In this document: piece after piece, positions 31,114 to 41,691 of the stretch
How the letters are laid out: every line of letters starts with the position of its first letter
Numbering within the stretch: the first letter of the stretch is position 1
Source of the DNA: Phytopythium helicoides
Lineage: Eukaryota > Oomycota > Peronosporomycetes > Pythiales > Pythiaceae
Length of the DNA stretch: 64,000 nucleotides
Direction: 5' to 3'
Assembly: GCA_024867545.1 (NCBI GenBank)
Contig: JANFNE010000071.1
Location: 62,001 to 126,000, forward strand
Program-made: the position numbers and the translations under genes
The notes under the pieces: model-generated
Told to the model about the DNA's origin: nothing
Database searches by the model: none
What the model saw: only the letters and a program-made list of their open reading frames with translations

Positions 31114-33327
31114 ATGGTACAGAATATATGTTGAACAGCTTAACATGTTGAGGAGAAACAGCCACCGGTCTAGAAACCGTTGACCTATCAAGTAACTTGC
31201 TCGCGAGCGGCGACATGATCACACAAATCCCTGCTCTCCATTCACCAATGTGAAGTCGGGATTTGGGCAGCACAAAAAGAACGACTTGGAGACAGGCTGA
31301 AGGTAAATTGGCATCGTCAGGTTAACCCTACGCGGTGCTCATACTAGCTCGCTAGGAAATTGGCTATGTTTGCGTGTGAAGGCTACCCGATTGGTTTCTC
31401 CCACGCCTAGCCTGGTTAATGCTTCAGCGGCTCCATCGTCTCCATCGTCTCCTTCGTCTCCATCATTTCCTTCGTCGTCGTCGTCTCTGTTGGCTCCGTC
31501 GTTTCTGTCGTCTCCGCCGCTTTCTTCTTGCTAGCGCCGTGGCTAAACGCCCGTCGCATGTTAGCTTTTGCCATCCTCCGTGAGTCTGCGCTCTGGTGGG
31601 GGACTTCAGCTGAATCAACACGGCGCTGTCGAAGACTCTGCCTTGCTCCAACTGGTGAAACAGCGCAAGGAATGTCGAGTCGTCTGGCCGCGGAAAAGAG
31701 GATTGGCGAGCTTCTCAGGTCGGTCGTCGCCGCAGCTGCGAGCTGGAAGGTCGAGACGTGACATGCAGTGTCGCTCCTAGTCTTCATGGTCGTCGTCGTC
31801 GGAAAGATCCGGCAGCTTGGGAGGCCAAGGGTCGAACTAGTCGGGAAAGTGCGGCCGCTTGGACTCCATCTTGCAAATTCCCGACTGAGAGAGGAACGCT
31901 TGGACTTGAATGGCTAGCCCTTGCCGAGAGTGCAAGTTGAAGTCCTCAAACTTTCATGACATCCCTCCCTTTTCACTTGCGAAATGAATTCAAAGTCAGA
32001 CGAACTCCATCCTCCTGCCTCAATCGTTCATGCGAGTAGCCAAGACTCGACACTTTGTTGTATGGTAGAACGGTCGCAAGCGGCAGAGCGAAGATGCAGG
32101 CTTGCGAACCTGTGGGTAGGCATCCCCGATACAACCAATGAGCTCTCGGCAAGCCTTCTACGTGACCGAGGACTCCAGCAGCGTCTTCGCGCCACCAAGA
32201 CAATCTGCATGACGTTCAGCTCCTTGCTGGGTTCCAGCCACTCCGTGCAAATGAGAAACAAAGCGATCGATCGCAGTCCATGGACTTATGTCGTAAGATA
32301 CGACGTTGGGAAACAAGGGGTAAAAAAATAGTCGTCAATTATCATTATCGGTGAGGCGACTGAATGAAGGCGAATCTTTTTCAGGTTGTAACAGTCAACA
32401 TCATCAGCTTGAAGTAAAGACGCTCTGCTCAAGTAGTTTTCCTTCTGCTTCCCCTGGTCATCGGGATGAAACCCTCTGCAGGAAAGGTAGCTCTCTCTGG
32501 CTTCGAAGCCTCTACATCATAGAAGCCTACTGCAACTCGGCATCCGAGCTTGACTCTCGTGTATTTTCTCGACTAGGAAATTCCCCAACAAGGTACCAGT
32601 CGTGCCATCATTTTCCATGAGTATTTACATTATTTATGACAATCATTGGAGGCCGCAATGTCCTAAGGGATGAAAGTAAGCGTCAACTGAGTTGAGACGT
32701 GGGCTCTGTAGGGAGGTTTGAAGGAGCTCGAATAGTGCTTTTCAGATGAAAGAGGGTTTCCAGCTCTTGTGGTTGGCGGTAATGTCTCTAGCTACAGTAG
32801 CATAGTTGCTACGACCCAGACTCGCTCCTGTTTGGCCAAGTTCCATACAGCACTCTCCACCGGATGTTTTTGATGTAGCCTCCGGCTCAGCCTTCACACA
32901 ACGTACCGAGTTGCTTGTTTGCCCACAGACATAATCGATGATCGTCACCAGATGAGGGTAAAGAAGTACTACTGTACATATGGTCCACAAATTTTGCTGT
33001 GAATGAGCTGCAATCGGCTCCTTTACAACCTCACGCTGGGATTTGACATGCCATGCCGAGCTGCTTGCTGTTGAAACGTCCATCTCTGGTCTCAAAACCA
33101 AAACTACTGTAAGACTATCCACCAGAGCTTGGATGGACGCAATCTAGATTGCGTTGTGATTTGCCAATCCCACCACTTGTCCATCGGTGACATCTATGAG
33201 CCGTTGTGTCGTCGCACTTTCTTGAATCATTCCAACCAGAAGTCATCAAATGGTCTGTCTGGCAGGTAAATGCACGCCAACTAAACCATTGATCCTTTGG
33301 ACTCGCCGATGCTCGAGTGCCACCAAA
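31114..33327. other. 2.2-kb gap between START/FYVE-like 4 and 5
   Basis: No gene is called. Around 31428-31520 there is an imperfect trinucleotide-rich tract (TCCATCGTC/TCCTTCGTC) that on the minus strand would encode repeated E, T and M residues in a short frame starting about 31787; homology is lacking so it stays uncalled. Several TACTGTA/TACAGTA motifs occur (32785, 32967, 33104). Confidence 0.45.
31428..31520. repeat. Imperfect TCC/TCG trinucleotide-rich tract
   Basis: Units such as CCATCGTCT and CTTCGTCTC recur about ten times with variation. It looks like a simple-sequence tract. Confidence 0.55.
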
Positions 33328-34680
33328 ATGACTAGTGAGTTTCCATTCCCTCCGCATGCAATGCAGCTCACGAGCTCGGAGGAGCGCCGGCTTGTAGCTC
33401 TCGCCGACCAGATCGTGTCCGAGACGCTGAAGGCAAGCGAAGACTTTGAGACCGCATCTCGTCAGGTCAACACACACGCGTGGAAACTCGTCAAGGAGAG
33501 GGAGAACATGCACATCTACCGTGCAAGTCGACGACACTTACAGGCTCTTATCAACGACTCGTACCGTCCGGAACGTCCACAGCTCTACTCTGACAATGAA
33601 GACGCGATGCGTGATTTCTTCCTGGACGAATGGATCGAGCGCCGAAATGAGACCACGGACTTCTCCAATCGAACCTCGGAGACTCCCATGTTCTTCTTCA
33701 TCTTCATCTTCGAGTTCCGATCCGATGCTCAACAGTGACCACACAGTGATGGAAGCCTCTCAAAATGCGCAAGTGCCGCTTGTACTCGGTACGGGAATCG
33801 TTGAAGGATCGGTCGAGGATATGGCTCTCGGTGCACTCGCAACTACTGATCGGATGTGGGAACTCCGCGACGCAATTGGACAAAGAAGTTCGAATCAAGC
33901 ACTCGAAGATCCTCGCTACGATACACAGACCAACACAAGAAGATCCCATTCCGCTTCCTTGGCATCAAATGGAGTTGCCGATCGGCCCTGGAACCATTCC
34001 TTCGACAGAGAGACTTTCTCGACATCGAGTCGACTGGCATCACCTTGGATATCAATGGTCAGCGTGTGTTCTACTATCTGTTGCACTCGATCGAGCTTCC
34101 CCAGGTACCCGAGTTCACAGATCGCAACATCGTTCGAGGCCGAACGTCGTCCTATGTTACATCGGTAGGCCATCTGATTCCGCAGAATCCATCGAATGCA
34201 ACGAGCTTGTATTGCCTTGGGTTTCTAGATGGACGAGGTATGGTCAGTGCGCGGATCATGGCAGCGATCCTGGGTAACGCCATCACTTCTATATGGAAAG
34301 TGGTCGATGACTCGAACATCAAGAAGCTCGCGTGGTTGATTGAAAGCAAGCAGCAGCAAACAGCAGCTTCATCGTGCGCACCTTCTACCGAGTGCGCGTG
34401 TTGTAGCAAGCGGTTTGTGTCCATCACGAATCCGTATGGGTCGCGAGCACGATGCGGTCTATGCAAGCGAGTACGTGCCGCTTCGCAATTCCAGGTTCGC
34501 TGTATTGACTGACACATGTGTGGTTGTACGGAACAGGAGATCTGTAAGCCGTGCTCAATCGAGATAAATGTTGCTTTGCCTGAGACGACCAACTTCTGCG
34601 TCGACTGTGTGCATCGCGCTGTGCGGATGGATGCGAGACAAGTAGCGCTCAATATGCTGATATATTCACAAGCACAATAA
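33328..34680 (+). CDS. START/FYVE-like protein 5, two exons, three frameshifts
   Basis: Exons about 33328-34470 and 34537-34680; the intron (GTACGT...GAACAG) has the same position as in copies 3 and 4. Starts MTSEFPFPPHAMQLTSSEER, identical to copy 3. The frame breaks at about 33690, 33870 and 33943; each is consistent with one extra base, and together they restore frame. The blocks SSSSSSSSSDPMLNSD, VPLVLGTGIVEGSVEDMALG, KHSKILATIHRPTQEDP and IPFRFLGIKWSC are otherwise intact. The last 280 bases of exon 1 appear identical to copy 3 (28235-28517), while the intron and exon 2 differ and resemble copy 4 more. Exon 2 ends in CKPCSIEINV...CVDCVHRAVRM. Presumed lipid-binding protein, or pseudogene if the indels are real. 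Confidence 0.78.
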
Positions 34681-35201
34681 GTTACGCCCAAGGTTGCCAG
34701 TAGGCAGCGACCAGATAGTTATATGGGTTGTGAAACCCCCACGCTAATTTGATATACTTAGAAGTCGTGAAGCTGATGACTTTTCATCTACAACCGATCA
34801 AGGTCATTCATTGATCATGACGGATTTTCCGTAAACAGACTTGGTCCGCTAAAAATTGCTCTTCCGGATAACTTCGAGTTATCCACTGACCGTGGATAAC
34901 TCGAAGTTATCCGGAAGAGCAATTTTTAGAAAACCGTGCTTGAAAAGTCTGGTTGGAGCCAACTATCTATTCGCAGCGTTCTCCAACGGATATGGAACTG
35001 CCAGCATCATCTCAAGTTATCCCTGCGATCGCATTGAAACGCCATTTTCTTCTCTGGGAGTCCGTTCGACTTCCAAGGAGAAACCTGCCGCTTCGTTGTT
35101 CAACCACTGTCACTTCTTGATTGGATCTCCACGGTCGACCGAGCCAAGCACCGGAGCTCAAGACATCCCCCAGCGACCACTTCCAGTCTCTCGACCTCAA
35201 T
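34681..35201. other. Intergenic gap with a large perfect foldback
   Basis: Between START/FYVE-like 5 and the membrane protein gene. It contains the inverted repeat listed separately. Promoter of the membrane gene must lie here. Confidence 0.5.
34849..34929. repeat. Perfect 38-bp inverted repeat with 5-base loop
   Basis: The left arm is 34849-34886 and the right arm 34892-34929, exactly complementary as read, with the loop TGACC at 34887-34891. Each arm contains a smaller palindrome around GGATAACTTCGAGTTATCC, so nested hairpins are possible. It is outside any gene. It could be a foldback element or MITE remnant, a small-RNA precursor, or an assembly artefact. Confidence 0.85.
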
Positions 35202-37409
35202 ATGGCTGATCCTGATGGCTCTGATGGTATCGACGACCTAGTTGCATCGACATCTGGCATAAATGCTTCCCCAGATTTTGTTCCGCTTCCTGTTTTAAAG
35301 GTTGGTGATGATGGGGATGAGAATCCGTCCACTTCAGGCACAAAGGTCAAGTCTTCATTCCGCTTTGGATCGAAACGCCCCAGCAGCAAGGCTGAAACAT
35401 CTCGAACACGCAGCAAGATCGAATACCTCGAGAATGATGTCGTGTCACAAAACTATCGCAACTTACGGCCCATTGAGCTGCGGAATAGTGGCTTTCGAAA
35501 TGGAAAGTCAATCCATCCTCCCGGAGAAGCGACGCGAGCACAAGCTGTCCTCGGTTTGCTTCTCCTCTTTATCGCTCTCGGAATCACGTCGGCACCATTA
35601 TTTGATAGCTCGATTGATGCTGAGCATCTTCAAGACAATAGCGGTTTGATCGTCAAGAAGAAAGCCACATATGCCAAGGCTTGGTTCCTTGGCTCGGGTT
35701 TCTATGATATCTTCATAGACAAGATGACATCGAACGAGTCAGCAGCATCGTGGTTCCCGCAGCCAGCAGATACAACGTTTCTCAATTTCTCTTATATTGA
35801 CCACCGCACTTACACAGACGGTGCTTGCGCAATTCTTGATACTAACGATACCAGTGCACCAGAGTGCATCATCATGACCGGTCACCAAGGCAGCGTGAGC
35901 GCTTACGGACTGTGCCGCACTGGCGCAAACGAGTTTGTCAGTGTGCACTATGTCCAGGCGCTTGTGACTCCCGCAGACGTTGGTGGACTCGTCGCCACCG
36001 GCAATTGGATCGAAAACACGCGCGAAAGTATCGTAGTTGGTCTCATGACGTCTCCAGTATGCAAACTTGATTCAAAAACCCTGATGAACAAGGTCGTCAT
36101 CACCCCGGACTTGTCAGATCTGCGCGAAATGTCGGGTGTTTTCAACCATGTTGAAGTCGGCCCGACCAACCAGTGGTTCGATGTCATGGGTCTACCTCCA
36201 CCAGTTCGAGAGCGGATGTTTTACCTCAAAGCGAAGAAAGGCACTGGCCAGGGCCTCACCATTCCGTCCAAGAAGCGCCAGAGTTTTGACGGTATCATTG
36301 CCCAGAACGCCTTCGGATCCACTCTTGCTGATAAACTCGAAGTTGCGGCACCCAACAACTCGGTTCCATACTCTTACTTCACACTGTACCGCGTCGCAGG
36401 AGCAAACATCACGCTCCCACGCCTTCAATTTACGTTTGCAGTGGCGGCACAAGCACTCGCGCTATTAGCCTTCATCTTGATCATTGCTGTACGCAATGGC
36501 CCTCTCCCAACCTTCCATCTCGTCCACCAGATTCTCCGCCTTCCAACCTTTTGCATCATCTCGATTCAGCTTCTGTACGTGTTGTACTACCAAATATTCG
36601 ACATCGCCTATCTTGCGACAAATGAAGCGCTATCATCCATTTACGACAAGAAGATCTTGTACGTTTCAGGTGTTGGCTACATCCTTCTCCACCAGCTCGA
36701 CGTCCGTGCAGCAGTGACTTTGTGGCCCAAAATGGCCAACAATGACACTTACTATTTCGCCCGCATTGTGTGGATGCTGGGATCGCTTGGTGTTTTTCTC
36801 TGGTCGCTTTCGGTGAAAAACTCAGACCACTACACTGTTGCCACATCTTCATCGTGTGCAATGGGTGCTGCAGAGTGCAATCAGACTAAAAGGTTCTTCA
36901 TGCAGCACTTTGTCTGCCTTGGTGTGTTTCTTGCTCACCCTTTCGCGTACGGCCTCATCCAGCTTGTCCAGTGGAAGCGCAATCCCACTGAATATACTCC
37001 GCCTGACAACCGTCTCCCAGATCTCGTGACGTCTTTCGAAGCGTACGGCTGCGGTGGTCCACTTGGCGAGTACTACTACTACAACACGCTAGTGACCAAA
37101 GAGGTGCCTGCGGACGGAGCTAGCAATGGTAATTTAGCGACACAATACCTGACGTGTGCCAAAGCAGTTCGAGACGAGGGTTTTGTGCTCCTTGGGGGCT
37201 GCAATGCTCTGATTCGTGCCAAGGATTTGTACGTCGTCATGGTCATGAGGGTGCTGACCGAGCAAATGGCTGCTACAGTCAGCTTGTCAGTTGTTGTCGC
37301 TCACATTCAAGATCATCGCCTGACGCCAATGCGCCGCATTAGCTACAGAGCTTTATGGCGTGTCTGCAAACGCTGGGACGGCCGCATCTCGTACCCTGAC
37401 ATTGGTTAG
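35202..37409 (+). CDS. Uncharacterised polytopic membrane protein, copy 1
   Basis: A single-exon protein of about 735 residues from the ATG at 35202 (MADPDGSDGIDDLV); the frame is open upstream only through a TTG. The first 100 residues are polar and S/R-rich, probably cytosolic. A hydrophobic segment (AVLGLLLLFIALGITSAPLF, about 113-132) follows, then about 280 residues of likely extracytoplasmic sequence with several N-x-S/T sites and conserved cysteines. The second half has five or six hydrophobic segments, for example FAVAAQALALLAFILIIAV, CIISIQLLYVLYYQIFDI, ILYVSGVGYILLHQLDV, IVWMLGSLGVFLWSL and VCLGVFLAHPFAYGLIQLV. It ends RWDGRISYPDIG. I do not recognise the family. Two further copies are at 51.9 and 55.5 kb. 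Frame intact; convergent with the GH63-jacalin gene 125 bases downstream. Confidence 0.85.
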   Translation: MADPDGSDGIDDLVASTSGINASPDFVPLPVLKVGDDGDENPSTSGTKVKSSFRFGSKRPSSKAETSRTRSKIEYLENDVVSQNYRNLRPIELRNSGFRNGKSIHPPGEATRAQAVLGLLLLFIALGITSAPLFDSSIDAEHLQDNSGLIVKKKATYAKAWFLGSGFYDIFIDKMTSNESAASWFPQPADTTFLNFSYIDHRTYTDGACAILDTNDTSAPECIIMTGHQGSVSAYGLCRTGANEFVSVHYVQALVTPADVGGLVATGNWIENTRESIVVGLMTSPVCKLDSKTLMNKVVITPDLSDLREMSGVFNHVEVGPTNQWFDVMGLPPPVRERMFYLKAKKGTGQGLTIPSKKRQSFDGIIAQNAFGSTLADKLEVAAPNNSVPYSYFTLYRVAGANITLPRLQFTFAVAAQALALLAFILIIAVRNGPLPTFHLVHQILRLPTFCIISIQLLYVLYYQIFDIAYLATNEALSSIYDKKILYVSGVGYILLHQLDVRAAVTLWPKMANNDTYYFARIVWMLGSLGVFLWSLSVKNSDHYTVATSSSCAMGAAECNQTKRFFMQHFVCLGVFLAHPFAYGLIQLVQWKRNPTEYTPPDNRLPDLVTSFEAYGCGGPLGEYYYYNTLVTKEVPADGASNGNLATQYLTCAKAVRDEGFVLLGGCNALIRAKDLYVVMVMRVLTEQMAATVSLSVVVAHIQDHRLTPMRRISYRALWRVCKRWDGRISYPDIG

Positions 37410-37534
37410 ACTGGGTCCGCCTGCAGCAACAAGAGCCTTGATGACCAGATGTGTACTCTCTTTTTCTCTCTTCATTCATTTGCATGCTCACATGAAAAAT
37501 AAAACACGCTTTCACGAATTCTATCTCAAACGCT

Positions 37535-39506
37535 TCACTCGTAGGCGTAGACACCGATGCGGTTGTTGGCACTGCCCGAACGACCCACAAGCGCAACAAT
37601 ACGCTGTCCGCTAGGAGCCGTGAAAGTACTGCAACTCGACGTGGTCGTGCCAACGCTCACCGTCTGACCGTTGCTCAGCGTGAACTTGACATAGAACACA
37701 CGCGTGCTCAAGAGATACGAACCCGTGCACGCGTATACCTGCGTCACGTAGACGCCTGACGGAACCGTGAGCGAAGTCGTCGATGAAGTGCCAACATCAC
37801 CATGAGTTGCGTAGTACTGGTCATTGGAGCGCGAATCACCATACATGATGGCAATTTGATCAACGCGAGTACCTCCAGCGAGATCGATACGCTTGATCGT
37901 CGCGTACTTCCCATACGCGAGAACCCACCAACTATCATCGTAGGCGTTGCCGTTTGAGCTATCGCCAATCTGAGTTGACGCCCACAAGTCCGACGTATTA
38001 AGGCCGTTGCCAGCGTACTCGTTCGTCGAGTTCACCTTCCCCGTGCGGTACAGCATATCCACAAACACCGTCGACATACCGAGACCCTCAGCGCCGTACC
38101 CAATACCCGTGTCCGGGTTCCACATCTCCCACACTCCCGACACACTGATCGCAGAAGACCAACGATCCACAGCCGTGCTCGCCAAATCCGTGCGACCGCT
38201 GTACAGCAGACCCTCAATCACAAACCAGTTGGTGAACCCCCAGCTCGGACCACGCCACAGCAGGTTGTACACGTAGATTGGCGTGTACGTGCTCTCAGCC
38301 TTGGAGACGGACGGGAACGGGTAGTTGGTCCAGAACTTGCTGGTGCTTGTCGCATCGGCGATGACAGCGGCGCGCTGCGTCGATGTGAGTGAGCGCATGA
38401 GCAGTGGGAAGAGAGACTGGACGGTCTGCACCGACGTCGACTGCCACGTGCCATCCTGGTCCTTGTACGTCGTGACGAATCGGTTGAGTGAGCTGTCCCA
38501 CATACGCGACTTGATGGCGGTCTCGTGAGCCTTGTTGTAAGCATAGTAGGTAGCGGCGTTGGTAGTGTCACCGTACTTGGTTGCGAGGTCTCCTAGAATG
38601 GCCCAGCCGACGGCAACGAGTGTGTTGATGGCGATATCTTGGACAACAAACCAGTCGGCGATGAGCGATGATGCAGCCTTGGTCTGTGCGAGGATCGCCG
38701 TGTAGTTGTTTCCCCATGTGTCCTTGTAGTAAGTCTGGAGCTCTGGGAACTTGAGGTATAGAGTGGCGTAGTCCACGGCAGCGACTCCAGTCGGCTTGAA
38801 GTGCCATGCCGCATCGTATGCTGGTGAGGCATCAATACCAGTCTCCCACGGATGCACCGTCACCACAAGTCCGTCACCGAGGTCACGAGTCGTGCGCCAC
38901 CAGTTGAGGTACGCAGCAACTTTCGGCACTTGCTCCTTCAGGAAACTCGTGTCTCCCGTCTTGTTGTAGATGGCCAGCAACGCCCACGGGATCGTCGGCA
39001 TCTGAGAAACAGTGTTGCCCGAGCCGCTGGGCCACGAGATCTCCTCCGGAACCATACCCGACGACACCTGAGAGTACATGAGCGTACGGAACTCGGTGAT
39101 GGCGTCGTCCACGTTGCGATGCACATTGGCGATGATGGCTCCGCACGAGTCCCATAGCCACTGGCCGGCGCCGTACTTGAAGAGGGACGGCTGGGTGAAG
39201 TAGTAGGGGTTGCCTGCAGTCGACGTTCCCGTGTTGGCCTGTCGCTCGAGGTACTGGTATGCGTAGTACTGCTGGGTGGCGTACGTAGGGGCATGTCTGG
39301 CCCTCTGTGGTCATTGTCAAAAGGTAACAACATGTTGTCAGTCACATCACATCACGATTTACTTTTAGGAGAGTACAGAACCAACCGTCTCCATATTGAG
39401 TTCCACCGTCGGACGCGCTGGCATGGACGGATGCGAGCGAGTTGGTCGCGAGCGCGAGCGTGGCAGCAGCCAGTGCTGCTCGACGCAGGGACCCGGTGAG
39501 GGTCAT
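37535..39506 (-). CDS. Secreted GH63-type glycosidase with jacalin-like lectin domain, copy 1 (one frameshift)
   Basis: Exon 1 is 39506-39386 and exon 2 39304-37535, with an 81-base intron in phase 1 (donor GTTGGT, acceptor CACAG). Exon 1 encodes a signal peptide (LRRAALAAATLALATNS). Exon 2 has one extra C in a run at 39288-39291, compared with copies 2 and 3, which breaks the frame just after the splice; the remaining frame is open to the stop. Features as in copy 2: QWLWDSCGAI, WETGIDASPAYD, LLWRGPSWGFTNW and EMWNPDTGIGYGAEGLG of an MGH1-like (alpha/alpha)6 barrel, and a C-terminal jacalin-type fold. Probably secreted and acting on glucose- or mannose-containing glycans. Convergent with the membrane-protein gene. 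Confidence 0.87.
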
Positions 39507-41691
39507 GGCGACGAATTGTTGGTTGGCGAGATGAGGAAAATGTGGGAATGACTGAATGGAGAAACGTGCTGGCGGAAGAGGAAGGGGACGAAGATGTGGG
39601 ATTTATTGATCCTCAGCGATCCTTAACAACAGCATCCTCGTCGAGTTGGGATTAAAGTCGAGGTGGCGTTGATTCACCTTGAGCCAGGCAGTTTCGATGT
39701 GTGTAATTTGTTCAAAGGGATGGATTCCCCAATTTAATGACATCATAATATGCAAAATATAATATAATATGATTATTGTTAAATTGTAACGAAAGCATAA
39801 TGATTCACCTACTACTCGCGAAATATCATATTACATAGGTTTTGTGGCCCATCCGATTTGTGAGTCGCGCTTCATTACCTCACCTTGGCCACGCTCGTCC
39901 GCGTTGGACAGCAGGGAAGTCTTTCATTCCCTATCGCTGCAGTCTTCACTTGCTTGCTTCCCGCAAGGGTTTTACCGTTTTGGCGGTAATGCCACAGATT
40001 TCTGGCACTTCGTGTCTACCCTCCACAGGCTTGCGATCTTGCGCAGATCCTGCACAGATTGGGACCAACGATACCCACGTGCTCTTTCCAAACCTGCAAA
40101 TGCCGAACTCGTTTTATTCGCATGAGAGCAAGGTCACATGTAGCTAATAAATACCAGCAAGTGATACGTGCGTTAAACAAGTGCACAGCAGGAGACAGAG
40201 GCAGTTGGAGTTCATCACAATCCAGCTGTACCAATCTGCCATGACTACAAGTTATACTATCCGGAAGATCTTGCTATGCTGCCTCTTGCACGAATACTTT
40301 GAGTGATGCGCTACTGTTTTTTACAAGACGCAGTCGGTAATGATTGCGACCCATCAATGTGGCTTGCTGAGGTGTGCAAGCGCTATCCATCTTGTTACTA
40401 CAGCATCAAACCGCACGGACGCCGTATCCACAGCGGATTCCTTCTCCAACCTACTCGGAAACTATCATCGCACCACATTTACTTGAGCGTGACAACCTCT
40501 TATTTGATCTCTGGAAGATTCTCCACTACCAGGCGCCGATGGCTTAGTACAGTACACACGATGACCTCAACAGATCCGTCATTGACCGCATTATCGACCA
40601 TACATCGGTTGCCGGATCCACTACAGATCAATCCACATAGACCTGTGGCTAATCTACATATTTTACTCGGTTTGGTTGCGTACGATCGTCTTCTATTGAC
40701 AGACCTTGTGCTTTGAGTGGAGAAGAGGACTTTTTTTCTCTAGCGGCCCGATAGATGCTCTTTTTAAGGGAGCAAGAAAATTCAAAACAAATACAGACCA
40801 GATTAGATCACTAACTAGATTTGTTTCGCCGCATCGCGGTTCGCGCGGTTTGCATTCTTTAATTTTTCGCAGCCCGCATCACAGCGCTTTGTAGATGGAG
40901 AGCAACACATTCATTGCCCCAAACCGACATCGAGATGGAAAGATTTGGACTGGCTAAATAGATGCTGATTGATCAAAGACAAGACCTACGATAGCGACAT
41001 TGAGACAGTACAAACCATCATATATCCCGCGTTGATTCATGACGTACGTGTGAGTGCCACCAATTCATTGATCTCCTCGCACATCGTTCCTGACGAATCA
41101 CAGCGTTGAAATCGTTCGCCTCGCACAGAGCACCAGCTAACTACCCATCTGTCCTGCTTTCCACGTTTGCTCTTCATCATTTCCTACTTCGGAGCTGCCT
41201 AGTATCGATGCCAGTGCTTTGAAGGACAGCACAACTGTAGCTGAAGACGTGAATACACAAGATCGACAAAGCCGACCAAACCGCGACAATATAAATGGGG
41301 ATCGATAGCATTTTCTTTAGGTTATGTTCGGAGATAATAAATTCATGTGTTGATTTGCTAGCAAAAAGATTATCGGTGAGCTGTGTGAATTCGGTGTCAG
41401 TGCCTCGTGCAAAAAAAAAAAACAAATCTTCTGGAACGAACTCTTAATGCAACCAAACAATTTGTTACGTGAAAAATTCGTGGAAGAGTGCAAATTTGTT
41501 GAAATCATCCTTGCCAGTTGACGTCCAAGAAAACTAAGAAAAGTTTCTTACGCTTTTCGAGATTTCTTGACCGCTGTGATTTCAATTGTATGTCCAACAC
41601 CAAATCTTGCCTCATGTTTAAAAGTTCCATGCCCATCTCGTGTGCCTTTGAGTAGCATCTCACCAATTTAACCCTTAAGACTTTCAACAAG
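39507..41691. other. AT-rich 2.2-kb gap between GH63-jacalin copies 1 and 2
   Basis: No gene. An AT-rich block lies at about 39730-39840. An Inr-like element (TCATTCCCACATTTTCC on the minus strand) lies at about 39536-39552, 30-50 bases before the start of copy 1. Confidence 0.5.
39536..39552 (-). promoter_or_regulatory. Oomycete Inr/FPR-like core promoter of GH63-jacalin copy 1
   Basis: On the minus strand it reads TCATTCCCACATTTTCC, close to the consensus TCATTYYNCAWTTT with one extra base. It is 30-46 bases before the ATG, the usual distance. Inference from consensus only. Confidence 0.45.

Noticed and set aside
34860..34925. Resemblance of ATAACTTCG in the foldback to loxP arms
   Set aside because: Only nine bases are shared and the rest of the arm and spacer differ; chance similarity is likely.
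35121..35201. Longer N-terminus for membrane-protein copy 1
   Set aside because: This extension begins at a TTG codon; the first ATG in frame is 35202.
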